A DNA stretch of 64,000 nt from Devosia sp. GTDB taxonomy: Bacteria; Pseudomonadota; Alphaproteobacteria; Rhizobiales; Devosiaceae. The notes beneath the pieces were generated by a model, which saw only the letters and a list, made by a program, of their open reading frames with translations, ran no database searches and was not told the origin of the DNA. The DNA is taken from assembly GCF_017744655.1 (NCBI RefSeq), contig NZ_JAGIAW010000001.1, positions 248,001 to 312,000 of the forward strand, written 5' to 3'. Positions 17,175 through 25,260 of the stretch are shown here, piece by piece; position 1 is the first letter of the stretch, and every line of letters begins with the position of its first letter. The translations under genes and the position numbers were made by a program.

Positions 17175-18185
17175 TTGAAAATTTCCCAGGTCGCTATCGC
17201 CCTGCTGCTGGCAGGTTTTGCTGTCGGGCCGGCGGCGGCTGCGCCGTTCCGGATCATCGTGACCTCGACCGAAGTGCCCCTGGTGCCCAATTCGGTGCTG
17301 CATCTGGCGCTGAGCGAGGGCTATTTCGAGCGCGCGGGAGTCGATGTCGAGCTGGTGCCGGCGGCGCAGACGCCGATGGCGATCACGGCGGTGCTGACCG
17401 GTGGCGGGGAAATGGCCAATATTTCGGTCGAAGCGCTGCTGGGGCTTTATGCGCGGGGCGACAAGAGCCTCGTGGCGGTGGGGTCGACCGACAAGGCCAT
17501 TCCCTATATTATTGCGGCGCGGGAGGGCGTTACCTTCGATAGCCTGAGTGAGGGCACTTTTGGGGTCGGGCGGGAGAATAGCCTCGACTATACGCTGTCG
17601 CGGCTGGTGTTGCAGAGCCGGGGGACCAAGATCGAACAGGTGACCTATGTGCCGCTTGGTGATCCGGCGGTGCGGGCGCAGGCGCTGCAGCAGGGGCGGG
17701 TGGATGCCACGACGATGTCGATCGGGGTGTTCCTGGCCATGCCGGAACGGACGGGGCTCGATATTCTCGTCGATGCTGCGGAGTTTTATCGTTCGGCGCC
17801 GGTGCTCACCAAGGTCAATGTCGTTTCGACGAAGGTGCTGGAGGAGCGTGCTGGCGATGTCGATGCGGTGCTTGAAGCGCTGACGCTGGCGGCGCGCGAT
17901 TTCGCGGCCGATCCGCAGCTCTGGGTCGACGCCATGACGCGGGCGCGACCGGATGTCGAACCGGCGACGCTGGCGGAATTGTCCGAGCTTTACGCCGGGA
18001 GCTGGACCGTGAATGGCGGGCTGCAGGTGAGTGATGTCAAATACACCCAGACCTGGTTCGAGGAGAGCGGGTCACTAGGGGCGGACGTGAAGATACCGGC
18101 GGGATTCTGGACGCGGTTCGAGCCGATGGATCGGGTGCTGGAGAAGATCGGAGTGTCCGAGGCCGGGGACGCGGTGACGCGCTAA
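17175..18185 (+). CDS. ABC transporter substrate-binding protein, NMT1/THI5-like (SsuA family)
   Basis: 336 residues with signal peptide MKISQVAIALLLAGFAVGPAAAA. The mature part has the two-lobed SsuA/THI5 pattern: PNSVLHLALSEGYFERAGVDVELVPA near the start and TFGVGRENSLDYTLSRLVLQSRG in the middle. The TTG start at 17175 is set by GGAG 6 bases upstream; no ATG or GTG fits the signal peptide. Substrate not predictable: sulfonates, thiamine precursors or nitriles are possible. No TPP riboswitch motif was found upstream. Confidence 0.85.
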   Translation: MKISQVAIALLLAGFAVGPAAAAPFRIIVTSTEVPLVPNSVLHLALSEGYFERAGVDVELVPAAQTPMAITAVLTGGGEMANISVEALLGLYARGDKSLVAVGSTDKAIPYIIAAREGVTFDSLSEGTFGVGRENSLDYTLSRLVLQSRGTKIEQVTYVPLGDPAVRAQALQQGRVDATTMSIGVFLAMPERTGLDILVDAAEFYRSAPVLTKVNVVSTKVLEERAGDVDAVLEALTLAARDFAADPQLWVDAMTRARPDVEPATLAELSELYAGSWTVNGGLQVSDVKYTQTWFEESGSLGADVKIPAGFWTRFEPMDRVLEKIGVSEAGDAVTR

Positions 18186-18320
18186 GCATCTTGCCTCTCG
18201 AGTGTATCGCGAAAGCAGGGGCAGCTTTCGGATACGGGCCGGCGTTTTTCGCCTGATGCGTGTTTTCACGCTTCCATTCTGAAACCTGTGCCATCCCGGC
18301 GGAAGTCGGGGTGACTGCTT

Positions 18321-19016
18321 CTAGAAGTGATAGTTCACGCCCAGCCTGACGATATGGGTCGAGGTGCTGAGGTTTGAGGCCTGGATGCTCGACAGCGTGC
18401 CCACGGGGGCCTGCAGGCCACTGAGGCTGACATAGCTGTACTCGGCTTTCACCGAGAAGGCGTCGGTGAGGAAGGCTTCGATGCCCGCGCCGGCCGTCCA
18501 GCCGCCCATGGTGCCCGTAAAAGTATTGGTCTGGGCTGGCGCGGCGGGGGTGACGTTGGCGGTGGTATTGCCGACGGCGAAACCGGCGGTGCCGAAGAAC
18601 AGAACGCGGTCCACGGCGAAACCGACCCGGCCCTTGAACGTGCCCAGCCAGTCGAGCTTGCCCTCGCAATTGTAGATCGGGTTTGCTGCGCAGGCGGTTG
18701 TGCCCGTCGCGCCGGTCCAGGCGATGTCGCCTTCAAGGCCGAGCACGATGCGGTCGAACTGCGCGTTAAAACCCAGGGTGCCGCCGATTAGGCCGCCGGA
18801 AACCGGAACAGTGGTCGTGACGCCCGTTAGCGCGCCAACGGACTTGGCCTCGCCTCCGATATAACCGGCATTGAGACCGGCATAGATACCCGACCAATCG
18901 AAACCGGCATCGGGGATGACCAGTGGCGGGGGGGTTACGAGAACCAGGTCGGCACCTTGGGCCGCGGTCAGGGATACAAAAGAAGCAGCGAATGCTGCCG
19001 CTATTCTACTTTTCAT
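18321..19016 (-). CDS. Outer-membrane beta-barrel protein, Omp25/Omp31-like
   Basis: 231 residues. A signal peptide (MKSRIAAAFAASFVSLTAAQGAD) precedes the Rhizobiales motif FDWSGIYAGLNAGYIGGEAKS. Alternating strands follow (VGFAVDRVLFFGTAGFAVGN, GWTAGAGIEAFLTDAFSVKAEYSY), and it ends LGVNYHF. The terminal Phe is the signal recognised by the BAM complex. A small eight-stranded surface barrel of the Brucella Omp25/31 type. Confidence 0.92.
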   Translation of the reverse strand: MKSRIAAAFAASFVSLTAAQGADLVLVTPPPLVIPDAGFDWSGIYAGLNAGYIGGEAKSVGALTGVTTTVPVSGGLIGGTLGFNAQFDRIVLGLEGDIAWTGATGTTACAANPIYNCEGKLDWLGTFKGRVGFAVDRVLFFGTAGFAVGNTTANVTPAAPAQTNTFTGTMGGWTAGAGIEAFLTDAFSVKAEYSYVSLSGLQAPVGTLSSIQASNLSTSTHIVRLGVNYHF

Positions 19017-19331
19017 TTTTTCTCCTTGAATTTCCTCACAAAAATAAATCCTACAGAATGACAGTATTCTAAGTATTTTCCCGTGGCAACGAGGCGCGGT
19101 TGTACTGGATTTATGGGAATTTCGGTGGTGCTCATCAGGCGTTTCCGGTGCTTTGGTGGCGTACGCCGCCCGGCGGAGTTGATGTGAAGCTTCCGCAATG
19201 TGTCAGACTGATCAATGGTGCGGCCGCGCGGCCGGGAAGAAGGAGCGTCGCCGCGGCCTCTCACCGCACTGGTCAAGCGGGCAGGGCTGGCTTACATAGA
19301 GGCCACACGCAACCCGAGAGTTGGAAAAGCC
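19017..19331. other. Gene-free stretch upstream of the porin and ubiK genes
   Basis: Divergent control region of 315 bases. The part next to the porin gene (19017-19085) is AT-rich and contains AGAAT-N6-ATTCT at about 19055-19070, a possible operator or promoter element. The rest is ordinary GC-rich sequence with no convincing gene. A minus-strand frame through it lacks a ribosome binding site and coding character. Confidence 0.5.
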
Positions 19332-19583
19332 ATGACCCAGAGCAGCAACCGGATTTTTGATGGCCTTGGCCGGATCATGAACGAGGCTGCGGGCGTGGCC
19401 GATGGCGTGCGCCGGGAAGTCGAAACCGTCGCCAAGTCGCAGGCCCAGCGCATCGTGGCCGATATGGAACTGGTGAAGCGCGAGGATTTTGACGCACTGC
19501 GCGAGCTGGTGCAGGTGCAGGGCGAGGAAATCGACGCGCTGCGCAAAGAGCTGGCTGCGCTCAAGGCCGAAAAGACCGCCTAG
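19332..19583 (+). CDS. ubiK: UbiK/YqiC-family ubiquinone-biosynthesis accessory factor
   Basis: 83 residues: an amphipathic N-terminal helix (NRIFDGLGRIMNEAAGVADGVRREVET) and a C-terminal coiled coil (REDFDALRELVQVQGEEIDALRKELAALKAEK), the layout of COG2960. In Proteobacteria it trimerises, binds lipid and supports aerobic ubiquinone synthesis. ATG at 19332 chosen because the longer open frame has no family similarity. A phosphodiesterase gene follows 4 bases later. Confidence 0.88.
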   Translation: MTQSSNRIFDGLGRIMNEAAGVADGVRREVETVAKSQAQRIVADMELVKREDFDALRELVQVQGEEIDALRKELAALKAEKTA

Positions 19584-19587
19584 GACT

Positions 19588-20313
19588 TTGCGCCTCGCGG
19601 TTATTTCAGACGTGCATGGCAATGCGCCGGCGCTGGACGCCGTGCTCGAGCATATTGCCGGCGAGCACGTCGATGCCATTGTGCTGCTGGGTGACCATGT
19701 CAGCGGGCCGATCGACCCAAAAGGCGCGGCCGAGCGGCTGATGGGGCTCGATGCCGTAGCCATTCGCGGCAATCATGATCGCTGGGTACTGGACAGTTCG
19801 CGGAGGGCCGATCCGTGGTCGTCTGATGTGTTTGCGCGCGAGCAGTTGAGTTCCGACCAGTTGGCGTGGCTGGCTTCATTGCCTGGGAACGCGACGGTGG
19901 GCGACGACGTGTTCTTGTGTCACGGCACGCCCGATGACGACGAGACGCCCTGGCTCGACAATTTCTATGATGGACGCACGACGACGCTGCCGTCCGAGGA
20001 AGAGGTGGCGGGGCACGCTCGGGGTATCGAGGGTGCGGTCATTCTTTGCGGGCACACGCATATCGCACGGACCCTGCGGCTGAGTGATGGGCGGTTGATC
20101 GCCAATCCCGGTTCGGTGGGGATGCAATTGGTGCGCGGTTCGCCCGATGCGCATTATGCAATCGTGGAGAAGGGGCGGCGCGGCTGGCAGACGGCGCTGA
20201 TTGCCGTGCCCTATGACACTGAGACGGCGGCCAAGCTGGCGGAGGGTAATGGCTTTCCGGGCTGGGGCGAGTCCATCCGGCATGGTTGGGCGGGGCCGGA
20301 GAGCTTGGGCTAG
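19588..20313 (+). CDS. Calcineurin-like metallophosphoesterase, YfcE/MJ0936 type
   Basis: 241 residues. The dinuclear metal site is complete: SDVHGNAPAL (Asp, His), LGDHVSGP (Asp), GNHD (Asn, His), CHGTPDDDE, and GHTHIARTLR near the C-terminus. A cytoplasmic phosphodiesterase of unknown natural substrate. The likely start is TTG at 19588, directly before LRLAVISDVHGN; upstream in-frame codons lie inside ubiK. Four bases separate it from ubiK, so co-transcription is likely. Confidence 0.87.
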   Translation: MRLAVISDVHGNAPALDAVLEHIAGEHVDAIVLLGDHVSGPIDPKGAAERLMGLDAVAIRGNHDRWVLDSSRRADPWSSDVFAREQLSSDQLAWLASLPGNATVGDDVFLCHGTPDDDETPWLDNFYDGRTTTLPSEEEVAGHARGIEGAVILCGHTHIARTLRLSDGRLIANPGSVGMQLVRGSPDAHYAIVEKGRRGWQTALIAVPYDTETAAKLAEGNGFPGWGESIRHGWAGPESLG

Positions 20314-20586
20314 GCTTCATGGCTTGCCCCTCACCCTCATTCCCTCCCCACAAGAGGGAGGGAGGCAAAGGCCTCTGCCGGCGCGGCAAGAGTTAACAAG
20401 TCGTTACTGTCATCCACAAGAGAATAGCCGCTCTTGAACTAGCCGACTGCCTGAATCAGTAACGCAGTGTACCCTTTCCATTGTGGACGATTCGAACGCC
20501 GGAGGAGGCGCGAGAGCGGGTCCGCATTCGTGATGCGCCCCTCTTGGTGCATTCGACGTAGCGCCAAGCCAGCATGGAAACGGCCA

Positions 20587-21087
20587 ATGTCCTTGATTGC
20601 CCACGAGCCCGATCGCGTGTCCCACCCGGTGGACCTCGTCGAGCATATCGCATCGATCAATGACTGGAACTTTGAGCGCCAGGACGCGGACGAAATCTCG
20701 ATTTCGGTGCGCGGCGGCTGGAGCGACTATCATGTGTCGTTCAACTGGATGGAGGATCTCGAAAGCCTCCATGTCGCGTGCGCATTCGACCTGAAAGTGC
20801 CCGATGGGCGGCGCGGGGAAGTGCGGCAGTTGATCAGCATGATCAACGAGCAGCTCTGGATCGGGCATTTCGATATCTGGAACAAGGAAGGGGTCGTGCT
20901 CTTCCGCAATTCGCACCTGCTTACCGGCGGCGCCGATGTATCGCCGCAGCAATGCGAAGCGCTCTTGCGTTCTGCCAGCGATAGTTGTGATCTCTATTAT
21001 CAGGCTTTCCAGTTCGTCGTCTGGGCAGGCAAATCGGCGGCGGATGCGCTGAGCCATGTGATGTTCGAAACCGTGGGAGAGGCGTGA
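20587..21087 (+). CDS. YbjN-domain protein
   Basis: 166 residues of the YbjN (type III chaperone-like) fold: DWNFERQDADEISISVRGGWSDYHVSFNWMEDLESL, LISMINEQLWIGHFDIW, then a helical end. In enterobacteria YbjN affects stress and motility; mechanism unknown. ATG 20587 is chosen over a frame opening 120 bases earlier, which has no family similarity. The stop overlaps the start of proC, a pairing common in Rhizobiales. Confidence 0.85.
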   Translation: MSLIAHEPDRVSHPVDLVEHIASINDWNFERQDADEISISVRGGWSDYHVSFNWMEDLESLHVACAFDLKVPDGRRGEVRQLISMINEQLWIGHFDIWNKEGVVLFRNSHLLTGGADVSPQQCEALLRSASDSCDLYYQAFQFVVWAGKSAADALSHVMFETVGEA

Positions 21088-21908
21088 TGGCGAATTTGCG
21101 CTCGATCGGGCCGGTCATGCTGGTGGGTGCCGGCAAGATGGGCATGGCGTTGGCGACCGGTTGGCTGGAAGCGGGATTGCCGCCGACCAATCTGGTGCTA
21201 GTGGAACCGCGGCCAAGCGAAGAAACCAAGGCTTTTGCCGCCGAATATGATCTGAAGATTTATGACCATGCGGTCGGGCTTTTGCCCAATGTGCTGGTGC
21301 TGGCGGTCAAGCCGCAGGTCATCGACGAGGTGATGGCGAGCCTCGTGCCGGTGATCGGGCCGCAGACGCTGGTGGTGTCCATCGCGGCGGGGATTTCACT
21401 GGCGCGGCTGGCCAAGGGCACGGGGACGGATCGGGTGGTGCGCAGCATGCCCAATACGCCGGCCCAGATCGGCAAGGGTGTTACCGGTGTCGTCGCGGGT
21501 GATGGGGTCGATCAGGATGGTCGCTCGGCGGCTGAAGCGCTGTTGTCGGCGGCTGGGCTGGTGGTCTGGTTTGACGACGAAAGCGATCTCGATGCGGTGA
21601 CGGCGGTTTCGGGTTCAGGCCCTGCCTATGTTTTCAATCTGGTCGAGGCGTTGGCCGCGGCTGGTGTGGCGCAGGGGCTCGATGAGCATGTGGCCATGGT
21701 GCTGGCGCGGCAGACTGTCATTGGTTCGGCGGCGTTGCTGGAGGCCGATGCGGCACCGGCAAGCGTCTTGCGGCAGAACGTGACCTCACCCAATGGCACG
21801 ACGGCGGCGGCGCTCAATGTGCTGATGGGTGACGACGGGCTGACGCCGCTGATGGATCGCGCTGTGGATGCGGCGCGGAAGCGCAGTGAGGAATTGGGTC
21901 GGGGCTAA
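21087..21908 (+). CDS. proC: Pyrroline-5-carboxylate reductase
   Basis: Last step of proline synthesis: NAD(P)H-dependent reduction of pyrroline-5-carboxylate. 273 residues. The Rossmann motif is VGAGKMGMALATGWLEAG. VLAVKPQV, RSMPNTPAQIGKGVTGV and the C-terminal signature (SGSGPAYVFNLVEALAAAGVAQGL, then LRQNVTSPNGTTAAAL) are intact. ATG 21087 shares its A with the ybjN stop; a GTG one codon earlier is equally possible. Confidence 0.96.
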   Translation: MANLRSIGPVMLVGAGKMGMALATGWLEAGLPPTNLVLVEPRPSEETKAFAAEYDLKIYDHAVGLLPNVLVLAVKPQVIDEVMASLVPVIGPQTLVVSIAAGISLARLAKGTGTDRVVRSMPNTPAQIGKGVTGVVAGDGVDQDGRSAAEALLSAAGLVVWFDDESDLDAVTAVSGSGPAYVFNLVEALAAAGVAQGLDEHVAMVLARQTVIGSAALLEADAAPASVLRQNVTSPNGTTAAALNVLMGDDGLTPLMDRAVDAARKRSEELGRG

Positions 21909-22030
21909 GGACGCATTAGCGTTTTCACGCGTTGTTTGGAACATCGCCGCACCCGGCTTGGTCAAGCGCCCTTCCTGAAATCTCAAGATAGGCCCCGGCT
22001 TGGGCGAGAGTGATTATTTACCCCAATCAC

Positions 22031-22068
22031 CGTGCTGCCCTCCGACCCGAGGGCAGCACGGCGTTTTA
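22031..22068 (+). terminator. Intrinsic terminator downstream of proC
   Basis: Perfect 12-bp stem (22031-22042 with 22049-22060, 6-base loop CGACCC), then GCGTTTTAA. It is 122 bases beyond the proC stop. Confidence 0.75.
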
Positions 22069-22175
22069 AGAGGCGTCACAGCAACAAGATGTATTCGAGT
22101 GAACACTCCTCGGCTTTCGCCGGGGTGACGGCCGGTGGGGGTGTGAATCGCGCGCTAGGCTTTGCTTCAACTTTT

Positions 22176-22610
22176 TTAGCGCGAGCTGGTGAGAAGCGCG
22201 CGGAGCGAGCGTATCTGTTCGAGCGGGGGCGCTTCCGTTTCGGCCAATCTATCCAGTTGGATGTTTGCCGCGAGCAGGTCTGCCGTTTGGCCGGAGAGCT
22301 GAAAGCGCAGGATGTGGGCTTCGGCCAAAGCGAGGCCCACGGTGGGCTCGGTCGGGTCGGATTGGCTGGCCGTCGTCAGCGCCGTGATGGCGCGATTGAC
22401 GAGGCGGTCGACGCGGTGCGGATCGTCGCTGTGGCGGGCTTCGGTGATGAGCAGGAGGCCGAGGCCAAGGCCGGCGGCCTGCAGGGTCGGGCGGTCATCA
22501 CCGACCAGTGGATCGCGCAGAATGGTTTCGTAGCACCAGATGGCTTCGACCAGTTCGCCCTGTTGTTCCAGGCGCTGCGCTTCGGACAGATACTGAACCA
22601 GACTAAGAAT
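22176..22610 (-). CDS. Conserved-looking helical protein without a canonical start codon
   Basis: On the minus strand a frame is open from just after TAG (22676-22674) to TAA (22178-22176). It reads like a real protein: ILSLVQYLSEAQRLEQQGEL, VEAIWCYETILRDPLVG, LQAAGLGLGLLLITEARH, ending RSLRALLTSSR. It looks helical and TPR-like. There is no in-frame ATG, GTG or TTG before the conserved-looking part. The best candidate is ATT at 22610 with GGGAG 6 bases upstream; CTG at 22601 or 22589 is also possible. It lies 18 bases or more after the MarR gene on the same strand. A lost start, a frameshift or a true rare start would all fit. The plus-strand frame over the same bases looks like an antisense shadow. 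Confidence 0.55.
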   Translation of the reverse strand: MLSLVQYLSEAQRLEQQGELVEAIWCYETILRDPLVGDDRPTLQAAGLGLGLLLITEARHSDDPHRVDRLVNRAITALTTASQSDPTEPTVGLALAEAHILRFQLSGQTADLLAANIQLDRLAETEAPPLEQIRSLRALLTSSR

Positions 22611-22693
22611 CTGCCGCTCCCGAAACCTGCCGAACTGATTCCAGAGTGCCGGACAAGTTATTGGCGCACAAGCCTATTTCTGGCGAGGCAGGG

Positions 22694-23212
22694 CTAGAGA
22701 TTGATGGTGAGGTTGAGCCGGTCGAGAACCGAATGATCGGATGGTTCGACCATCCGGACCAGGAATTCGCGCACCATGCGGGCGCCTTCGGGGGGCAGGG
22801 AAGCGATGGCTTCGTCGATACGGCTGGCCTGGGTCGCCGAAAGCGTGGCGAAAAGGGAACGGCCCTTGTCGGTGGCAAAGAGCAGGCGCTGGCGGCGGTC
22901 GGAATGGCCGGTCTTCTGTTCGATATAGCCATTGTCGATCAACTGGCGGAGCACGCGGGCCAGGCTCTGCTTGGTGATTTTCAAGATATCGAGAAGGTCG
23001 GCGACCGGCATGCCGGGGCGCAGGTTGACGAAATAAAGCACGCGATGGTGGGCCCGGCCAAAACCCTGACGTTCGAGCAGGGCATCGGCATCGCCGGTGA
23101 AGTCGCGATAGGCAAAGAAGAAAAGGCCCATAATGTCGAGCGGCAGGCCTGACGCCGTGGGGTGACCAGAATTTATGTCAGCCTTGTTGACATTTTTTGG
23201 GCTCTCTGGCAT
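22694..23212 (-). CDS. MarR-family transcriptional regulator
   Basis: 172 residues. Winged-helix core: HHRVLYFVNLRPGMPVADLLDILKITKQSLARVLRQLIDNGYIEQ, then the wing with the DxRxR-like SDRRQRLLFATDKG. I chose ATG 23212 because GGAG lies 5 bases before it; the GTG at 23218 overlaps that site. It is divergent from ilvE, and a palindrome at 23175-23193 lies inside its first codons, suggesting control of the shared promoter. The ligand is unknown. Confidence 0.9.
   Translation of the reverse strand: MPESPKNVNKADINSGHPTASGLPLDIMGLFFFAYRDFTGDADALLERQGFGRAHHRVLYFVNLRPGMPVADLLDILKITKQSLARVLRQLIDNGYIEQKTGHSDRRQRLLFATDKGRSLFATLSATQASRIDEAIASLPPEGARMVREFLVRMVEPSDHSVLDRLNLTINL
23175..23193. promoter_or_regulatory. 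Candidate MarR operator
   Basis: ATGTCA-N7-TGACAT, a perfect 6+6 inverted repeat within codons near residues 9-15 of the MarR gene. It is about 155 bases upstream of the ilvE start. Assignment is by position and symmetry only. Confidence 0.35.
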
Positions 23213-23347
23213 TGTCACTCCATCGCAAAGGCGTTCCGTCTTATCCCAAAGACATTCAGGTTTGCCAAGGGCATGGCCCTTGGGGCATGATCAACGGAAC
23301 ACCCGTTTCGCGAGCAAACGGCAAAAACGAAGACTTTGGAGAGGATC

Positions 23348-24238
23348 ATGGCAGGCGTGCCCATGGACCAGCGCGATGGCTGGATTTGGTTCGACGGCGA
23401 ACTCAAACCGTGGAAGGACGCGAAGATTCACGTACTGACGCACGGGCTTCACTATGCCAGCTCGGTATTTGAAGGCGAACGCGCCTATGGTGGCGAAATC
23501 TTCAAGTCGCGCGAGCATACCGAACGCCTGATCCGTTCGGCCGCGACGCTCGATATGCCTTTCCCCTATTCGGTCGACGAGATCGAGGCCGCCAAGCGCC
23601 TCGTGCTCGACAAGAACGGGCTCGTGGATGCCTATGTGCGTCCCGTCGCCTGGCGCGGTTCGGAAGAGCTGTCTGTGCCGGCGCGCAACAACAAGGTGCA
23701 TGTGGCGATCGCTGCCTGGGTCTGGCCGAGCTATTTCTCGGTCGAGGAAAAGCTCAAGGGGATTCGCCTCGAGTGGAGCAAGTGGAAGCGTCCGTCACCG
23801 GAAACCATTCCGTCTTCGGCCAAGGCGGCGGGTCTTTATATGATCTGCACGCTCTCCAAGGACCATGCCATGGCCAACGGCTTTGCCGATGCGCTGATGC
23901 TGGACTATCGCGGCTATGTGGCTGAAGCCACGGGCGCCAACGTGTTCTTCATCAAGGGTAAGGACATCACGACGCCGACCCCGGATTGCTTCCTCAACGG
24001 CATCACTCGGCAGACGCTGATTGCGCTGGCCAAGGAGAACGGCTTTACGGTGACCGAACGGCATATCATGCCGGAAGAACTGAGCCAGTTCGACGAGTGC
24101 TTCCTGACCGGCACGGCCGCGGAAGTGACGCCGGTTTCGCTGATCGGGGACTACAAGTTTACCCCGGGCGAAGGTTGCCGGACGCTGATCGATGCCTATT
24201 CGGCCGCAGTGCAGCCGAAGCGGGCGGCGGCGGAGTAA
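23348..24238 (+). CDS. ilvE: Branched-chain amino acid aminotransferase
   Basis: PLP enzyme transferring the amino group between glutamate and the 2-oxo acids of Leu, Ile and Val. 296 residues, fold type IV. Visible: GLHYASSVFEGERAY, YVRPVAWRG, the PLP-lysine segment AKAAGLYMICTLSKDHA, and EATGANVFF. GGAGAGG before ATG 23348 settles the start over a frame opening at 23336. A divergent MarR gene may regulate it. Terminator at 24265. Confidence 0.94.
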   Translation: MAGVPMDQRDGWIWFDGELKPWKDAKIHVLTHGLHYASSVFEGERAYGGEIFKSREHTERLIRSAATLDMPFPYSVDEIEAAKRLVLDKNGLVDAYVRPVAWRGSEELSVPARNNKVHVAIAAWVWPSYFSVEEKLKGIRLEWSKWKRPSPETIPSSAKAAGLYMICTLSKDHAMANGFADALMLDYRGYVAEATGANVFFIKGKDITTPTPDCFLNGITRQTLIALAKENGFTVTERHIMPEELSQFDECFLTGTAAEVTPVSLIGDYKFTPGEGCRTLIDAYSAAVQPKRAAAE

Positions 24239-24264
24239 GGTTTTCGCTGATTTGAGTTTGAGAG

Positions 24265-24291
24265 GGCCGGGCAGGGATGTCCGGCCTTTTT
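24265..24291 (+). terminator. Intrinsic terminator of ilvE
   Basis: GGCCGG (24265-24270), a 10-base loop and CCGGCC (24281-24286) followed by TTTTTG. It lies 27 bases after the ilvE stop. Confidence 0.8.
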
Positions 24292-24309
24292 GTATTTTGG
24301 GGGCTACTT

Positions 24310-24445
24310 AGGCATCCCCCTCATCCGGCGCTGCGCGCCACCTTCTCCCCGATGGGGAGAAGAATGGGCCGGCGCTAGTCTCTTATTCCTCTCCCCATCG
24401 GGGAGAGGGTGGATCGGCCGTAGGCCGAGACGGGTGAGGGGCTAC
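24310..24445. repeat. Palindromic intergenic element, variant
   Basis: CCCCTCATCCGGCG and CACCTTCTCCCCGATGGGGAG are mirrored by CTCTCCCCATCGGGGAGAGG and CGAGACGGGTGAGGGG. The unit folds into one long hairpin with two smaller ones (ATCGGCCGTAGGCCGAGA). It resembles the outer parts of the elements at 5811 and 30980 but lacks the TGAAC-loop hairpin. Confidence 0.7.
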
Positions 24446-24888
24446 TGGCCCCAGCGATCGCGGGCGGTGTCGTCTGCTGCCTTAGCCTCAACCCATTCAG
24501 TACCCGCCGCCGTCTCTTCCTGCTTCCAGAAGGGGGCGTCGGTTTTGAGGTAGTCCATCAGGTATTGGGCGCCATCGAAGGCGGCTTGGCGGTGGGAGGC
24601 GAGGGTCATCACCTGCATGATGGGTTCGCCGGGGACGAGGCGGCCGTAGCGGTGGAGAATTGCGGCGTCGATCAGGTTGAAGCGGGCGATGGCAGCGGCT
24701 CGGATGGTGGCGATCTCGTTTTGGGCGAGCTCGGGGTAGCATTCGAGGATGAGGGCGGTGATGGGGCGGTCGAGCGTGGAGCGGACCATGCCGGTGAAGG
24801 TCACGGCGGCGCCGGCTTCGGGGTGGTTGGCCTGGAACGCGGTGAGGAGGGCGCCGGGGTCGAATGGGGCGTTTGAGATGATGATCAT
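24442..24888 (-). CDS. moaE: Molybdopterin synthase catalytic subunit
   Basis: With MoaD it adds two sulfurs to cyclic pyranopterin monophosphate to make molybdopterin. 148 residues, the usual size. Visible: AAVTFTGMVRS, LILECYPELAQNEIATI, ILHRYGRLVPGEPIMQV, the arginine-bearing ASHRQAAFDG, and the catalytic lysines in YLKTDAPFWKQEE. Downstream of moaD, with a repeat pair between them. AAGGAG precedes the ATG. Confidence 0.95.
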   Translation of the reverse strand: MIIISNAPFDPGALLTAFQANHPEAGAAVTFTGMVRSTLDRPITALILECYPELAQNEIATIRAAAIARFNLIDAAILHRYGRLVPGEPIMQVMTLASHRQAAFDGAQYLMDYLKTDAPFWKQEETAAGTEWVEAKAADDTARDRWGQ

Positions 24889-24931
24889 TTCGGTCCGCTC
24901 CTTCGGCCCATGCTGGCTTTCAAACTATCAC

Positions 24932-25006
24932 CGTGTCATCCCCGCGAAAGCGGGGGTCTCGGGATGAAACAGGGATTCCCGCTTTCGCGGGAATGACACC
25001 GTGGTT
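24932..25006. repeat. GCGAAAGC-type palindromic repeat pair
   Basis: Third full copy: TCCCCGCGAAAGCGGGGG, a short centre with AAACAGGG, then TTCCCGCTTTCGCGGGAATG and ACACCGTGG. It sits between moaD and moaE, which otherwise would form one operon with pgsA. Confidence 0.8.
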
Positions 25007-25008
25007 GG

Positions 25009-25260
25009 TCAGCCACCTGTCATCGGGGGCAGGATGGCTACGGTGTCGGCATCGGCGATGGGGGTTTCCCAGGGGACGATGCGGGCGTTTTTCGAGAGCT
25101 TGAATTGTTTTGGGTTGGCCATGGCGAGGTCGAGGGCTTCGTCATTGGCGCGGAGCCAAGTGATGAGGTCGGCCAGGGTTTTGACTTCGGCGGGCGGGGA
25201 GACGTCGTCGCCGGCGCGGTTGAGGCGCTCACGCAGCCAGGCGAAGTAGAGAATTTTCAT
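25009..25260 (-). CDS. moaD: Molybdopterin synthase sulfur-carrier subunit
   Basis: 83 residues with the ubiquitin-like fold: MKILYFAWLRERL, VKTLADLITWLR, and the C-terminal PPMTGG. The Gly-Gly end is thiocarboxylated and delivers sulfur to MoaE. Its ATG overlaps the pgsA stop by four bases, which fixes the start inside a much longer open frame. Confidence 0.95.
   Translation of the reverse strand: MKILYFAWLRERLNRAGDDVSPPAEVKTLADLITWLRANDEALDLAMANPKQFKLSKNARIVPWETPIADADTVAILPPMTGG

Noticed and set aside
19013..19276. Minus-strand frame upstream of the porin gene
   Set aside because: No ribosome binding site, overlaps the AT-rich promoter region, and composition is not protein-like.
22032..22697. 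Plus-strand open frame of 221 codons
   Set aside because: It is antisense to the protein-like minus-strand frame at 22176-22673, lacks a ribosome site and reads as low-complexity Gly/Arg/Gln text.
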